Assembly (NCBI RefSeq): GCF_009932435.1
Contig: NZ_BJOU01000012.1
Coordinates: forward strand, 1 to 8,362
Direction: 5' to 3'
DNA: 8,362 bases
From: Gordonia crocea
GTDB lineage: Bacteria; Actinomycetota; Actinomycetes; Mycobacteriales; Mycobacteriaceae
The notes under the pieces were generated by a model. The model was not told the DNA's origin and searched no databases. It saw only the letters and a program-made list of their open reading frames with translations. The position numbers and the translations under genes were made by a program. Within the stretch, counting starts at the first letter, position 1; every line of letters starts with the position of its first letter. Shown here piece by piece: positions 1 through 7,077 of the stretch.

Positions 1-1
1 G

Positions 2-727
2 GTTCCCGGCCATCGCCCGGTTTACGACAAGTGGTTCCGCGTCGAGGTCACCGGCGCGGAGAACCTGCCCGAGACGGGCGGCGCACTGCTGGTCGCCAAC
101 CACGCCGGCACCATTCCCATCGATGCCCTGATGACGTCGATCGCGGTCCACGACAACCACCCGTCGGGGCGCTACCTGCGGCTGCTGGCCGCCGACATGG
201 CCTTCGACTCGCCGGTCCTGGCGAGGTGGCCCGTCGCATCGGTGCAACCCTGCCTGCTCGAGCGACGCGGAGTACCTGCTGCGCGCCGGCGAACTGACCG
301 CGGTGTGGCCGGAGGGCTACAAGGCATCGGCAAGCTCTACAAGGACCGCTACAAGCTGCAGCGTTTCGGGCGCGGCGGCTTCGTGACGACCGCGATCCGC
401 ACCGGCGCCCCGATCATCCCGGTGTCGATCGTCGGCTCCGAGGAGATCTACCCGATGCTCGGCGACCTCAAGCCGGTGGCCAAGGTTCTCGGTCTCCCGT
501 ACTTCCCGGTGACCCCGCTGTTCCCCTGGCTGGTCCGCTCGGCGCGATTCCGCTTCCGTCGAAGTGGCACATCCACTTCGGCAAGCCGATCGCCACCGAC
601 TCTACGACGACGAGCCGCCGCCGACGACCCGCTGGTGGTGTTCGACCTGACCGACCACGTCCGCGAAGAGATCCAGCAGACGCTGTTCCGGATGCTCAGT
701 CGTCGTGGCGGCGTCTACCTGGGCTAG
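2..727 (+). CDS. Lysophospholipid acyltransferase family protein (PlsC-like), 5'-truncated and frameshifted as sequenced
   Basis: This is the 3' part of a membrane-associated acyltransferase that would transfer a fatty acyl group to a lysophospholipid or similar acceptor. The window opens inside the gene in frame 2 (reads VPGHRPVYDKWFRVEVTG). The first acyltransferase block is NHAGTIPIDALM, with His and Asp spaced wider than the canonical HX4D. The second is VWPEGYKGIGK, the equivalent of the FPEGTRS-type block, followed by YKLQRFGRGGFV and PIIPVSIVGSEEIYP. I recognise it as the counterpart of M. tuberculosis Rv0502. Six single-base losses, mostly from short G or C runs (near 220, 252, 323, 532, 601 and 613), put about 220-323 and 533-613 out of frame. 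Because they fall in two groups of three, the final frame is restored and the gene ends naturally at TAG 725-727 (GGVYLG). They are probably sequencing errors. The acyl acceptor cannot be read from the sequence. Confidence 0.85.
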   Translation, partial: VPGHRPVYDKWFRVEVTGAENLPETGGALLVANHAGTIPIDALMTSIAVHDNHPSGRYLRLLAADMAFDSPVLARWPVASVQPCLLERRGVPAARRRTDRGVAGGLQGIGKLYKDRYKLQRFGRGGFVTTAIRTGAPIIPVSIVGSEEIYPMLGDLKPVAKVLGLPYFPVTPLFPWLVRSARFRFRRSGTSTSASRSPPTLRRRAAADDPLVVFDLTDHVREEIQQTLFRMLSRRGGVYLG

Positions 728-752
728 CGCCCGAGTCGGTATTAACCAGCGG

Positions 753-816
753 TTTCCCAGTGCCGCCGGTTCCCAGTGCCGCCGTTTCTCAGTGCCGCCG
801 TTTCTCAGTGCCGGCG
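753..816. repeat. Four tandem copies of a 16-bp unit between convergent genes
   Basis: Units lie at 753-768, 769-784, 785-800 and 801-816. The consensus is TTTCTCAGTGCCGCCG; the first two copies have CCCAG where the last two have CTCAG, and the last ends GGCG. The array fills most of the space between the end of the acyltransferase and the end of the HAD gene. Read on the minus strand, the last two copies each contain CACTGA. The 16-bp period therefore offers stop codons to the HAD gene in two different frames (805-807 and 789-791). The array has no internal dyad, so it is not an obvious hairpin terminator. Its function is unknown; a variable-number tandem repeat is a reasonable reading. Confidence 0.85.
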
Positions 817-1967
817 ACCGCGCCGCAGCGCTGCCGCGGCACCGCCGCCCACGCGCGCCGAGGGCAATGGCCGTGGGCACCCGTATTTGGCGGCCTTGCG
901 CGCAGTCCGGAATCGTAGCTCTCCCAGCCGCGCACCTTGGCGATCTCCTTCAGGTCGGAGTCGGGGTTGATCGCGACGGCGGTGCCGACCAGTGACAGCA
1001 TCGGCACGTCGTTGTGCGAGTCGGAGTACGCGGTACACCGCTGCAGGTTGAGGCCCTCCCGGATCGCCAGCGAACGGACCGCGTGGGCCTTGCCCAGGCC
1101 GTGCAACACGTCGCCGACGAGGCGCCCGTGAAGATCCCGTCTTCGCTCTCGGCGACGGTGCCCAGGGCGCCGGTCAGACCGAGTCGGGTGGCGATGGTCT
1201 GCGCGAGTTCCACCGGGGTCGCCGTCACCAGCCAGACCTGCTGCCCGGCGTCGAGGTGGCGCTGGGTGAGGGCGCGGGTGCCGGGCCAGATCTTGTCGGC
1301 AGATGTACTCGTCGTAGATCTCCTCGCCCAGGGCGACCAGTTCGGCGGCTGGGGCGGCCGGCGATGAAGGAGAGGGCCTGTGTCGCGGCCCTCGGCGACG
1401 TCGTCGGCATTCTCCTTGCCGGTTGATGCGGAACTTGATCTGCGACCACATGGCGGTGGCGATGTCGCCGTAGGAGAAGTACTTGTGCGCGGCCAGGCCG
1501 CGCGCGAAGTGCACGATGGAGGCGCCTTGGACGAGGGTGTTGTCGACGTCGAAGAAGGCGGCCGCGGTCAGGTCGGCGCCGTCGGGCCGGGTCTCGGCCC
1601 GCGCGGCGAGGGATTCGAGGGCGGCTTTGGCGGCGGCCTCGCCGGCGAGGTTCTGCCGCAGTTCCGCGGCGGTTTGGCGGAACCGGCCGCTGGCGGTGGA
1701 CACCCAGTCGCGGACCCGCCGGTCGATTTCGGCCTCATCGGGTTCGTCCCCGTCGGCGGTGCCCCCGTCGGTGTGCTCGTCGTCGGCGTCCCCGCCGGTG
1801 TCCTCGTCGTGGTCGGTGTGCACCGCGTCGGGGTCCGGTTCGTCGGCGTGGGGGTCCGGCTCGAAATCGGGGTCGGAGTCAGGGTCGTAGGCAGGATCGG
1901 ACTCGGGCGTCAGGTCCCGGTCGCGGATGGGGAAATCGCCCTGCGTCCCATTGGGCTCGTCACTCAC
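805..1967 (-). CDS. HAD-IB family hydrolase (SerB1-like phosphatase), frameshifted as sequenced
   Basis: This is a HAD-superfamily subclass IB phosphatase, the counterpart of M. tuberculosis Rv0505c, which is named serB1 although a phosphoserine substrate is not assured. All four HAD motifs are visible: DVDNT at residues 140-144 (nucleophile and general acid Asp), the Thr of WLVTATP, the Lys of GKAHAVRS, and [11 protein letters not shown]. The GTG start at 1967 has a GGAG nine bases upstream. Residues 18-80 are a low-complexity stretch rich in Asp, Glu and Pro, ahead of a helical linker and the catalytic domain. Eight single-base indels are inferred from the conserved reading: gains near 1413, 1377, 1352, 1301 and 855, and losses near 1126, 911 and 881. 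The C-terminal frame reads [11 protein letters not shown] and ends GRRH at a TGA inside the tandem repeat. The uncorrected initial frame would instead end at 789. Decay in vivo is possible but less likely than sequencing error. Confidence 0.82.
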
Positions 1968-2006
1968 GTTGGCTCACTCCGGTGCTCGCTGTGGCTGGCA
2001 AGGTCA

Positions 2007-2012
2007 AGATTA
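2007..2012 (-). promoter_or_regulatory. Possible -10 element for the HAD gene
   Basis: On the minus strand the hexamer TAATCT fits the actinobacterial TANNNT -10 pattern. It lies 39 bp upstream of the GTG start at 1967, which would give a leader of about 30 bases including the GGAG ribosome site. I see no convincing -35 element. The rest of the 141-bp divergent spacer (1968-2108) shows nothing else I can name. Confidence 0.3.
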
Positions 2013-2095
2013 GCGGCCGGGCGCCGGGAGCGGCAGTGAGCGGGCCCAATAGGAGCGCAGTCGCGTTGATGTGGGCGGTGGCAGACTGGGCGTGT

Positions 2096-2103
2096 GGAGG
2101 AGG
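2096..2103 (+). promoter_or_regulatory. Ribosome binding site GGAGGAGG that sets the glutaredoxin start
   Basis: GGAGGAGG lies five bases before the ATG at 2109. An in-frame GTG at 2094 would place this purine-rich sequence inside the coding region, so the ATG is the better start. Confidence 0.75.
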
Positions 2104-2108
2104 TCCAG

Positions 2109-2357
2109 ATGCGAATCGTGTTGCTGACCCGCGCCGGGTGCGCCGCGTGCGGAACGGCCCGCACCGATCTCGGTCGGATCTGCGGGGAACTCGGCGAGGG
2201 ATTCGACGAGGTCGACGTTGACGAACGGGCCGCAGCCGGCGATCCGGCGTTGCGGGGCGAATACGGCGACCGGTTGCCCGTGGTGCTGCTCGACGGGGAA
2301 GAGCACAGCTACTGGACCGTCGACGAGCCGCGCCTGCGTGCCGATCTGGCACCGTAG
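2109..2357 (+). CDS. Glutaredoxin-like thioredoxin-fold protein (DUF836 type)
   Basis: This is a small cytoplasmic thioredoxin-fold protein of 82 residues, presumably a thiol-disulfide redox protein. It begins MRIVLLTRAGCAAC: a first beta strand followed by the CxxC pair at Cys11 and Cys14 at the start of helix 1. The cis-proline loop is at Pro57 (RLPVVLLDG). The end (YWTVDEPRLRADLAP) matches the family represented by M. tuberculosis Rv0508, which also lies just upstream of hemA. Its length is normal for the family. It is separated from rex by 71 bp containing a dyad and a likely promoter, so it is probably not strictly co-transcribed with the hem genes. Its physiological partner is unknown; the link to the rex/hem redox theme is inference from position only. 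Confidence 0.88.
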   Translation: MRIVLLTRAGCAACGTARTDLGRICGELGEGFDEVDVDERAAAGDPALRGEYGDRLPVVLLDGEEHSYWTVDEPRLRADLAP

Positions 2358-2382
2358 CCGCCTGCGCCGGTGACCGGGCCCG

Positions 2383-2420
2383 GGTACCTGGCTCGGGTCT
2401 GCGAACCGGTGCCAGATACC
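2383..2420. promoter_or_regulatory. 38-bp imperfect dyad upstream of rex (operator or terminator candidate)
   Basis: The outer arms GGTACCTGGC (2383-2392) and GCCAGATACC (2411-2420) pair at 9 of 10 positions. Across both 19-bp halves 14 of 19 positions are complementary. The right arm overlaps the proposed rex -10 hexamer, which suits an operator. As RNA the same dyad could form a hairpin 25 bases after the glutaredoxin stop, which suits a terminator, but no T-run follows. It does not match the known Rex operator consensus TTGTGAAN4TTCACAA. Confidence 0.45.
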
Positions 2421-2422
2421 CT
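2417..2422 (+). promoter_or_regulatory. Possible rex -10 element (TACCCT), leaderless start
   Basis: TACCCT fits TANNNT and ends six bases before the rex ATG at 2429. That is the spacing expected if transcription starts at or next to the start codon. No good Shine-Dalgarno sequence precedes the ATG (only GGAAC, three bases away), which agrees with a leaderless mRNA. No clear -35 element is seen. Confidence 0.4.
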
Positions 2423-2428
2423 GGAACA

Positions 2429-3085
2429 ATGACTTCGCTGTCTGCGAGAAGGCCGGCGGCCAGGATTCCTGGCCCGTCGGTCGCCCGCTTGGCGACCTAC
2501 CTGACCGCCTTGCGCGAGCGCGCAGCCACCGGCGTCACTGTCATCTCCAGCGCCGAACTGGCCGCGGCCGCGGGGGTCAATCCGCTGTTGCTGCGCAAGG
2601 ACCTGTCCTACGTCGGCGGTCACGGCGTGCGGGGTGTCGGGTACCAGGTGCACAAGTTGATCGCGACCGTCGCCATGGCGCTGAACAGCGACAGTGCGCA
2701 GGTCGTGGCCCTGGCTGGCGTTGGTTCGCTCGGTCGGGCGCTGCTCGCACACACCGGTCGCGACCCGCGGTTCAGCCTCGGCGCACTGTTCGACGACGAC
2801 CCCGGCCTCCTCGGCGCGCGGCTGTCCGCGGACGGTCCGGTGATCGCCCCGCTGCACGAGATCGGCGGGACGGGCGACGACGGCGAACCGTTCGACATCG
2901 GGGTCATCGCGACCCGTGACGATCTCGCCCAGGACGTCTGCGACGCCTTCGCCAAGGCCGGTGTCCAGCAGATTCTCAATGTCACGCCGGTGTCCCTAAC
3001 GGCGCAAGAAGGCGTCTCGATCCGCCAGATTGACCTAGCCTTGGAATTACAGTTGTTGTCGTTCGCGGCGGCGGGGAAAAGGTGA
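2429..3085 (+). CDS. rex: Redox-sensing transcriptional repressor Rex
   Basis: Rex is a dimeric DNA-binding protein that senses the NADH/NAD+ ratio: it represses respiratory and related genes when NADH is low and is released when NADH binds. The 218 residues have the standard architecture. A winged-helix domain covers about residues 17-85 ([20 protein letters not shown], then [13 protein letters not shown]). A Rossmann domain follows with the dinucleotide loop GVGSLG at 97-102 and the FDDDP strand end. The domain-swapping C-terminal end is ILNVTPVSL to [12 protein letters not shown]. It is followed seven bases later by hemA, as in the Streptomyces coelicolor rex-hemACD operon, so control of this operon is likely. 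No canonical Rex operator is visible upstream. The 3' end contains CTA and TTA codons, unusual for this genome. Confidence 0.95.
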   Translation: MTSLSARRPAARIPGPSVARLATYLTALRERAATGVTVISSAELAAAAGVNPLLLRKDLSYVGGHGVRGVGYQVHKLIATVAMALNSDSAQVVALAGVGSLGRALLAHTGRDPRFSLGALFDDDPGLLGARLSADGPVIAPLHEIGGTGDDGEPFDIGVIATRDDLAQDVCDAFAKAGVQQILNVTPVSLTAQEGVSIRQIDLALELQLLSFAAAGKR

Positions 3086-3087
3086 TC
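3080..3087 (+). promoter_or_regulatory. hemA ribosome binding site overlapping the rex stop
   Basis: AGGTGATC is an exact eight-base complement to the 3' end of 16S rRNA. It lies five bases before the hemA GTG at 3093 and contains the rex TGA stop, which suggests coupled translation of rex and hemA. Confidence 0.65.
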
Positions 3088-3092
3088 TCGTT

Positions 3093-4469
3093 GTGAGTGT
3101 CCTGCTATTCGGGGTATCGCACCGCAGCGCGCCCGTGCGCGTGCTGGAGCGGTTGGCGATTTCTGAGCACGACCGGCCCAAGATCGTCGACCGGTTGCTC
3201 GCCTCGCCGACGGTGTCGGAGGCGATGGTCGTGTCGACCTGCAACCGCATCGAGATCTACGCCGTCGTCGAGGCCTTCCACCCGGCACTCGAGGCCGTCG
3301 GCAACGTCCTCGGCGACCACTCCGGGATGACCATCAACCAGATGACCGCGCACGCCTACGTGCGCTACTCCGAGGCCGCCGCCGAGCACCTGTTCACCGT
3401 CGCGGCCGGGCTGGACTCCCTCGTCGTCGGCGAGCAGCAGATCCTCGGCCAGATCCGTGGGGCTTACGCCAGTGCCGACGCGCACCGGACGGCTGGCCGG
3501 GTGCTGCACGAGCTGGCACAGCAGGCGCTGCGGGTCGGCAAGCGGGTGCACACCGAGACGGGAATCGACCGGGCCGGCGCCTCTGTGGTGTCGGTGGCCC
3601 TGCACCGCGCGCGCAGCGTCCTGGCGGCGTCGGGCACCGAGGCCCGCCACGGCGTGGTCCTGGGTGCCGGCGCGATGGGCGGCCTGTCGGCGGCCCACCT
3701 CGCCCGTGAGGGCGTCGGGCAGATCACCATCGTCAACCGCAGCGTCGAGAAGGCCCAGCGCCTGGCCGACAACGTCAGCGCCAACCATGCGGGCGTCACC
3801 GCCACCGGTGTGGGCCTCGACGAGTTGTCCACCGCCATGGCCAACGCCGACGTCATGATGACCTGTTCGGGCTCGACCGGATCGGTGGTCAGCGTCGCCG
3901 AGGTCCACCATGCGCTCGCCGCGCGCACCGCGACGACACCGCTGGTGATCTGCGACCTGGGCCTGCCGCGCAACGTCGACCCGGCCGCGGGTCGGCTGCC
4001 CGGTGTCGAGCTGATCGACATCGAGGGGCTGCGCGGCGACTCCCAGACACAGGCCGCCGAGGCCGACCTGGTCGGCGCGCGGGGCATCGTCGCCGCCGAG
4101 TTGGCCGACTACCTGGCCGCCCAGCGACGCGCCGAGGTGACCCCGACGGTGACCGCGTTGCGCCAGCGCGCCAACGAGGTGGTCGAGGCGGAGGTCATGC
4201 GGCTGGAGTCGCGTCTGCCGTCGATGACCGACGCCGAGCGCGACGAGGTCGCCAAGACCGTCCGCCGGGTCGTCGACAAACTGCTGCACGCCCCGACCGT
4301 CCGGGTCAAGCAACTCGCCGCCACCGCTCACGGTGACCAGTACGCGGAGGCATTGCGCGAGCTGTTCGAGTTGCGCCCGGGTGCGGCCGAGTCGGTGGCG
4401 GTCCCCGACGCCGATGCGCTGCGCCTGCCCGACCCGGTCGTGCGCGACGCCTCGGGCGGGGCCCGGTGA
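3093..4469 (+). CDS. hemA: Glutamyl-tRNA reductase
   Basis: HemA reduces glutamyl-tRNA(Glu) with NADPH to glutamate-1-semialdehyde, the committed step of the C5 pathway to 5-aminolevulinate, in the cytoplasm. The 458-residue product is within the usual actinobacterial range. The N-terminal catalytic domain begins [15 protein letters not shown] and has the nucleophile Cys50 in STCNRIEIY. The conserved [10 protein letters not shown] follows at 113-122. The NADPH-binding domain has GAGAMG at 191-196 and VNRS. The C-terminal helical dimerisation domain runs from about residue 340 ([16 protein letters not shown]) and includes [11 protein letters not shown]. The GTG start is fixed by the upstream AGGTGATC and by the [10 protein letters not shown] alignment with the family. 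The stop codon overlaps the hemC GTG in GTGA, indicating translational coupling. An intact gene with no irregularities seen. Confidence 0.97.
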   Translation: MSVLLFGVSHRSAPVRVLERLAISEHDRPKIVDRLLASPTVSEAMVVSTCNRIEIYAVVEAFHPALEAVGNVLGDHSGMTINQMTAHAYVRYSEAAAEHLFTVAAGLDSLVVGEQQILGQIRGAYASADAHRTAGRVLHELAQQALRVGKRVHTETGIDRAGASVVSVALHRARSVLAASGTEARHGVVLGAGAMGGLSAAHLAREGVGQITIVNRSVEKAQRLADNVSANHAGVTATGVGLDELSTAMANADVMMTCSGSTGSVVSVAEVHHALAARTATTPLVICDLGLPRNVDPAAGRLPGVELIDIEGLRGDSQTQAAEADLVGARGIVAAELADYLAAQRRAEVTPTVTALRQRANEVVEAEVMRLESRLPSMTDAERDEVAKTVRRVVDKLLHAPTVRVKQLAATAHGDQYAEALRELFELRPGAAESVAVPDADALRLPDPVVRDASGGAR

Positions 4470-5395
4470 CGCCGCCGGTACTGCGCATCGGGACCCGCGG
4501 GTCGCTGCTGGCGACCACGCAGGCCGGCCACGTGGCGCAGGCGCTGACCGACGCCGGACACCCCGCCGAACTGGTCATCATCAAGACCCAGGGCGACAAG
4601 TCGGCGGCCCCGGTGACCGAGATCGGCGTCGGCGTGTTCACCACCGAACTGCGCGTCGCGTTGCGCAACGACGAAATCGACGTCGCGGTCCACTCCTACA
4701 AGGATTTGCCGACCGCGCCCGAACCGGACCTGGTGATCGCGGCCGTTCCGCCGCGCGAGGATGCCAGAGATGCCCTGGTCAGCAACGGAAACCGGGTTCT
4801 CGGCGCCCTTCCCGTCGGTGCCACGGTGGGTACGTCGGCTCCCCGTCGGGTCGCGCAGCTTAGAGCATTGGGTCTCGGTTTGGAAATTCGCCCCCTAAGA
4901 GGCAACCTTGATTCTCGGTTGGGCAAAGTCGCCAACGGTGAACTCGACGCAGTCGTGGTCGCCCGGGCCGGGTTGGCCCGCATCGGCAGGACCGAGGTCA
5001 TTGCCGAAGCGTTCGACCCGGTGGTGCTGCTACCGGCACCGGCCCAGGGTGCCCTGGCCGTCGAATGCCGCGCCGACGATGCCCAGCTGGTGAGTACGCT
5101 CGCCACTTTGGACGATCCGTCCTCTCGTGCGGCGGTCGATGCCGAGCGCGCAGTGCTGGCGGCCTTGGAGGCCGGTTGCACCGCGCCGGTAGGGGCCTAC
5201 GCGGAGGTCGTCGAGTCACTCGACGACGACGGTCGGATCTTCCTCGAGCTGTCGCTTCGCGCGGCGGTTGCGGCTGTCGACGGATCCGATGTGATCCGCA
5301 GTTCGGCGGTCGGACCGATCGAGCAGGCGGCGCAGGTGGGGCGCGCACTTGCCGCGGAAATGCTGGAGTCGGGAGCCGCATCGCTTCTGGCCTAG
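4466..5395 (+). CDS. hemC: Hydroxymethylbilane synthase (porphobilinogen deaminase)
   Basis: HemC polymerises four porphobilinogen units into the linear tetrapyrrole hydroxymethylbilane, using a covalently bound dipyrromethane cofactor. The 309 residues are full length for the family. Visible landmarks are [14 protein letters not shown] (7-20), the catalytic Asp80 in HSYKDLPT, the substrate-binding arginines in [11 protein letters not shown] (Arg127/128), and [28 protein letters not shown] follows, and then the cofactor-attachment Cys238 in [14 protein letters not shown]. It starts at GTG overlapping the hemA stop by four bases. A stretch at about 4856-4925 uses CTT, AGA and CTA codons and is AT-richer than its surroundings, but encodes fully conserved residues, so it is not a sign of damage. 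Confidence 0.97.
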   Translation: MTPPVLRIGTRGSLLATTQAGHVAQALTDAGHPAELVIIKTQGDKSAAPVTEIGVGVFTTELRVALRNDEIDVAVHSYKDLPTAPEPDLVIAAVPPREDARDALVSNGNRVLGALPVGATVGTSAPRRVAQLRALGLGLEIRPLRGNLDSRLGKVANGELDAVVVARAGLARIGRTEVIAEAFDPVVLLPAPAQGALAVECRADDAQLVSTLATLDDPSSRAAVDAERAVLAALEAGCTAPVGAYAEVVESLDDDGRIFLELSLRAAVAAVDGSDVIRSSAVGPIEQAAQVGRALAAEMLESGAASLLA

Positions 5396-5403
5396 CTGAC
5401 TGA

Positions 5404-5424
5404 CTACCACCCCTGCGGGGGTAG
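5404..5424 (+). promoter_or_regulatory. Small hairpin in the hemC-hemD gap touching the hemD ribosome site
   Basis: The strand can fold into an eight-base-pair stem with one bulged A: CTACC plus CCC on the left pairs with GGG plus GGTAG on the right, around a short loop. Its 3' arm ends in the TAG of TAGGAG (5422-5427), the only ribosome-site candidate for hemD. The stem could therefore modulate hemD translation or act as a weak attenuator. No T-run follows, so a strong intrinsic terminator is unlikely. Confidence 0.4.
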
Positions 5425-5437
5425 GAGAGTGCGAGTG

Positions 5438-7069
5438 ATGAGCCGGACGAAGAAGGCCACCCCGGGTCGGATCCTTTTCGTGGGCGCCGGTCCCGGTGAC
5501 CCCGACCTGTTGACTATCCGAGCGCGCAGCGTGTTGACCAATGCGACAGTCGCATTCATCGATCCCGACGTGCCGTCCGGGGTGGTGTCGCTGATCGGGG
5601 CCGTGCACCGGGCCGAGGCCGCGCCGACGCCGCGCCGCGCGAAGGCCGCGGAGTCCGAAGCCGTCGAGGCGGAGACCGTCGACGAGGCGGTCGAGGACCC
5701 GGTCGACGTGCACCCGGCGCTCGGTGATCCCGCCGACGTCGCCAAGACCCTCGTGACCACCGCGAAGACCGGGGTCGACGTGGTTCGCGTCGTCGCCGGC
5801 GATCCGCTGACCTCCAATGCGGTGCTGGCCGAGGTGACCGCCGTCGCGCGCACCGTCGTGCAGTTCGAAGTCTTGCCGGGCCTGCCCGCCGCCGCGGTCG
5901 TCCCCAGCTACGCGGGGATGCCGCTGGGCTCGGGCTACACCGTCGCCGACATGCGCGGCGACGTCGACTGGGCCGGCCTGGCCGCCGCGCCGGCGCCGCT
6001 GGTCCTGCACGGCACGGCCAGCCACCTCGCCCAGGTGGCGGCCTCGCTGATCGCCCACGGGCTCGCGGCCACCACCCCGATTGCCATCACCATCAACGGC
6101 ACCACCTGCGCCCAGCGGACCATCGAGGCCACCCTGGAGACCGCGGCGGAGAAGGGCGGCGAACTCGCCGGTCCGCTGCTGCTCACCATCGGCAAGGTCG
6201 TCGCTCAGCGCGGCAAGCTGTCCTGGTGGGAGTCGCGGGCGCTGTACGGCTGGACCGTCCTGGTGCCGCGCACCAAGGAGCAGGCCGCCGACATGAGCGA
6301 GCGCCTCGTCGGGCACGGCGCCATCCCCAAGGAGGTGCCGACCATCGCCGTCGAGCCGCCGCGCTCGCCCGCCCAGATGGAGCGGGCCGTCAAGGGCCTG
6401 GTGGATGGCCGCTACCAGTGGGTGGTGTTCACCTCCACCAATTCGGTGCGCGCGGTGTGGGAGAAGTTCGCCGAGTTCGGCTTGGACGCCCGCGCGTTCT
6501 CGGGCGTGAAGATCGCCTGCGTCGGGGAGGCCACGGCCGACAAGGTCCGCACATTCGGCATCGAGCCGGAGTTGGTCCCCTCCGGGGAGCAGTCGTCGCT
6601 GGGCCTGCTCGAGGACTTCCCGCCATACGACGAGGTGTTCGACCCGGTCAACCGGGTCCTGCTGCCGCGGGCCGACATCGCCACCGAGACCCTCGCCGAG
6701 GGCCTGCGCGAACGCGGTTGGGAGATCGACGACGTCACCGCGTACCGCACGGTGCGCGCGGCCCCGCCGCCCGCCGAGACCCGCGAGATGATCAAGACCG
6801 GCGGATTCGACGCGGTGTGCTTCACGTCGAGTTCCACGGTGCGCAACCTCGTCGGGATCGCGGGCAAGCCGCACGCCCGGACCATCGTCGCCTGCATCGG
6901 CCCGAAGACCGCCGAGACGGCGATCGAGTTCGGCCTGCGGGTCGACGTCCGGCCGGAGACCGCGTCTATCCCCGACCTGGTCGAGGCGCTGGCCGCCCAC
7001 GCCGCCCGTTTGCGGGCCGAGGGCGCGCTGCCCCCGCCGCGCAAGAAGTCGCGCCGCTCGCGGTCCTAG
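5438..7069 (+). CDS. hemD: Fused tetrapyrrole methylase (CobA-like) and uroporphyrinogen-III synthase
   Basis: This two-domain protein has 543 residues from the ATG. Residues 9-255 are a tetrapyrrole-methylase (SUMT/CobA-like) domain: FVGAGPGDPDLLT at 14-26, GVDVVRVVAGDP at 112-122 and PGLPAAAVVPSYAGMPLG. Residues about 268-525 are the HemD domain, which closes hydroxymethylbilane to uroporphyrinogen III with inversion of ring D: LYGWTVLVPRTKEQA, VVFTSTNSVRAVWE, CVGEATADKVR, VTAYRTVRA, VCFTSSSTVRNLVG, CIGPKTAETA. The methylase half is divergent: the family's YDRLV region reads FIDPDV, the RLKGGDP motif reads RVVAGDP, and an Ala/Glu-rich insert lies at about 59-90. Its methyltransferase activity is therefore uncertain. 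GTG 5435 is an alternative start better spaced from AGGAG. The tail PPPRKKSRRSRS is strongly basic. The M. tuberculosis hemD product has the same fused layout. Confidence 0.93.
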   Translation: MSRTKKATPGRILFVGAGPGDPDLLTIRARSVLTNATVAFIDPDVPSGVVSLIGAVHRAEAAPTPRRAKAAESEAVEAETVDEAVEDPVDVHPALGDPADVAKTLVTTAKTGVDVVRVVAGDPLTSNAVLAEVTAVARTVVQFEVLPGLPAAAVVPSYAGMPLGSGYTVADMRGDVDWAGLAAAPAPLVLHGTASHLAQVAASLIAHGLAATTPIAITINGTTCAQRTIEATLETAAEKGGELAGPLLLTIGKVVAQRGKLSWWESRALYGWTVLVPRTKEQAADMSERLVGHGAIPKEVPTIAVEPPRSPAQMERAVKGLVDGRYQWVVFTSTNSVRAVWEKFAEFGLDARAFSGVKIACVGEATADKVRTFGIEPELVPSGEQSSLGLLEDFPPYDEVFDPVNRVLLPRADIATETLAEGLRERGWEIDDVTAYRTVRAAPPPAETREMIKTGGFDAVCFTSSSTVRNLVGIAGKPHARTIVACIGPKTAETAIEFGLRVDVRPETASIPDLVEALAAHAARLRAEGALPPPRKKSRRSRS

Positions 7070-7077
7070 CCTCATCG

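Noticed and set aside
1380..2039. Plus-strand Val/Gly-rich frame opposite the HAD gene
   Set aside because: It is the complement of the acidic repeat-like N-terminus of the HAD protein; the valine repeats mirror Asp codons.
3091..3108. TTGTGAG at the hemA start as half of a Rex operator
   Set aside because: The second half-site is absent at the required spacing, and it overlaps the GTG start codon.
3105..4331. Minus-strand reading frame of 408 codons opposite hemA
   Set aside because: Shadow frame of an intact hemA; composition is His/Gly/Asp-rich low complexity with no family signature.
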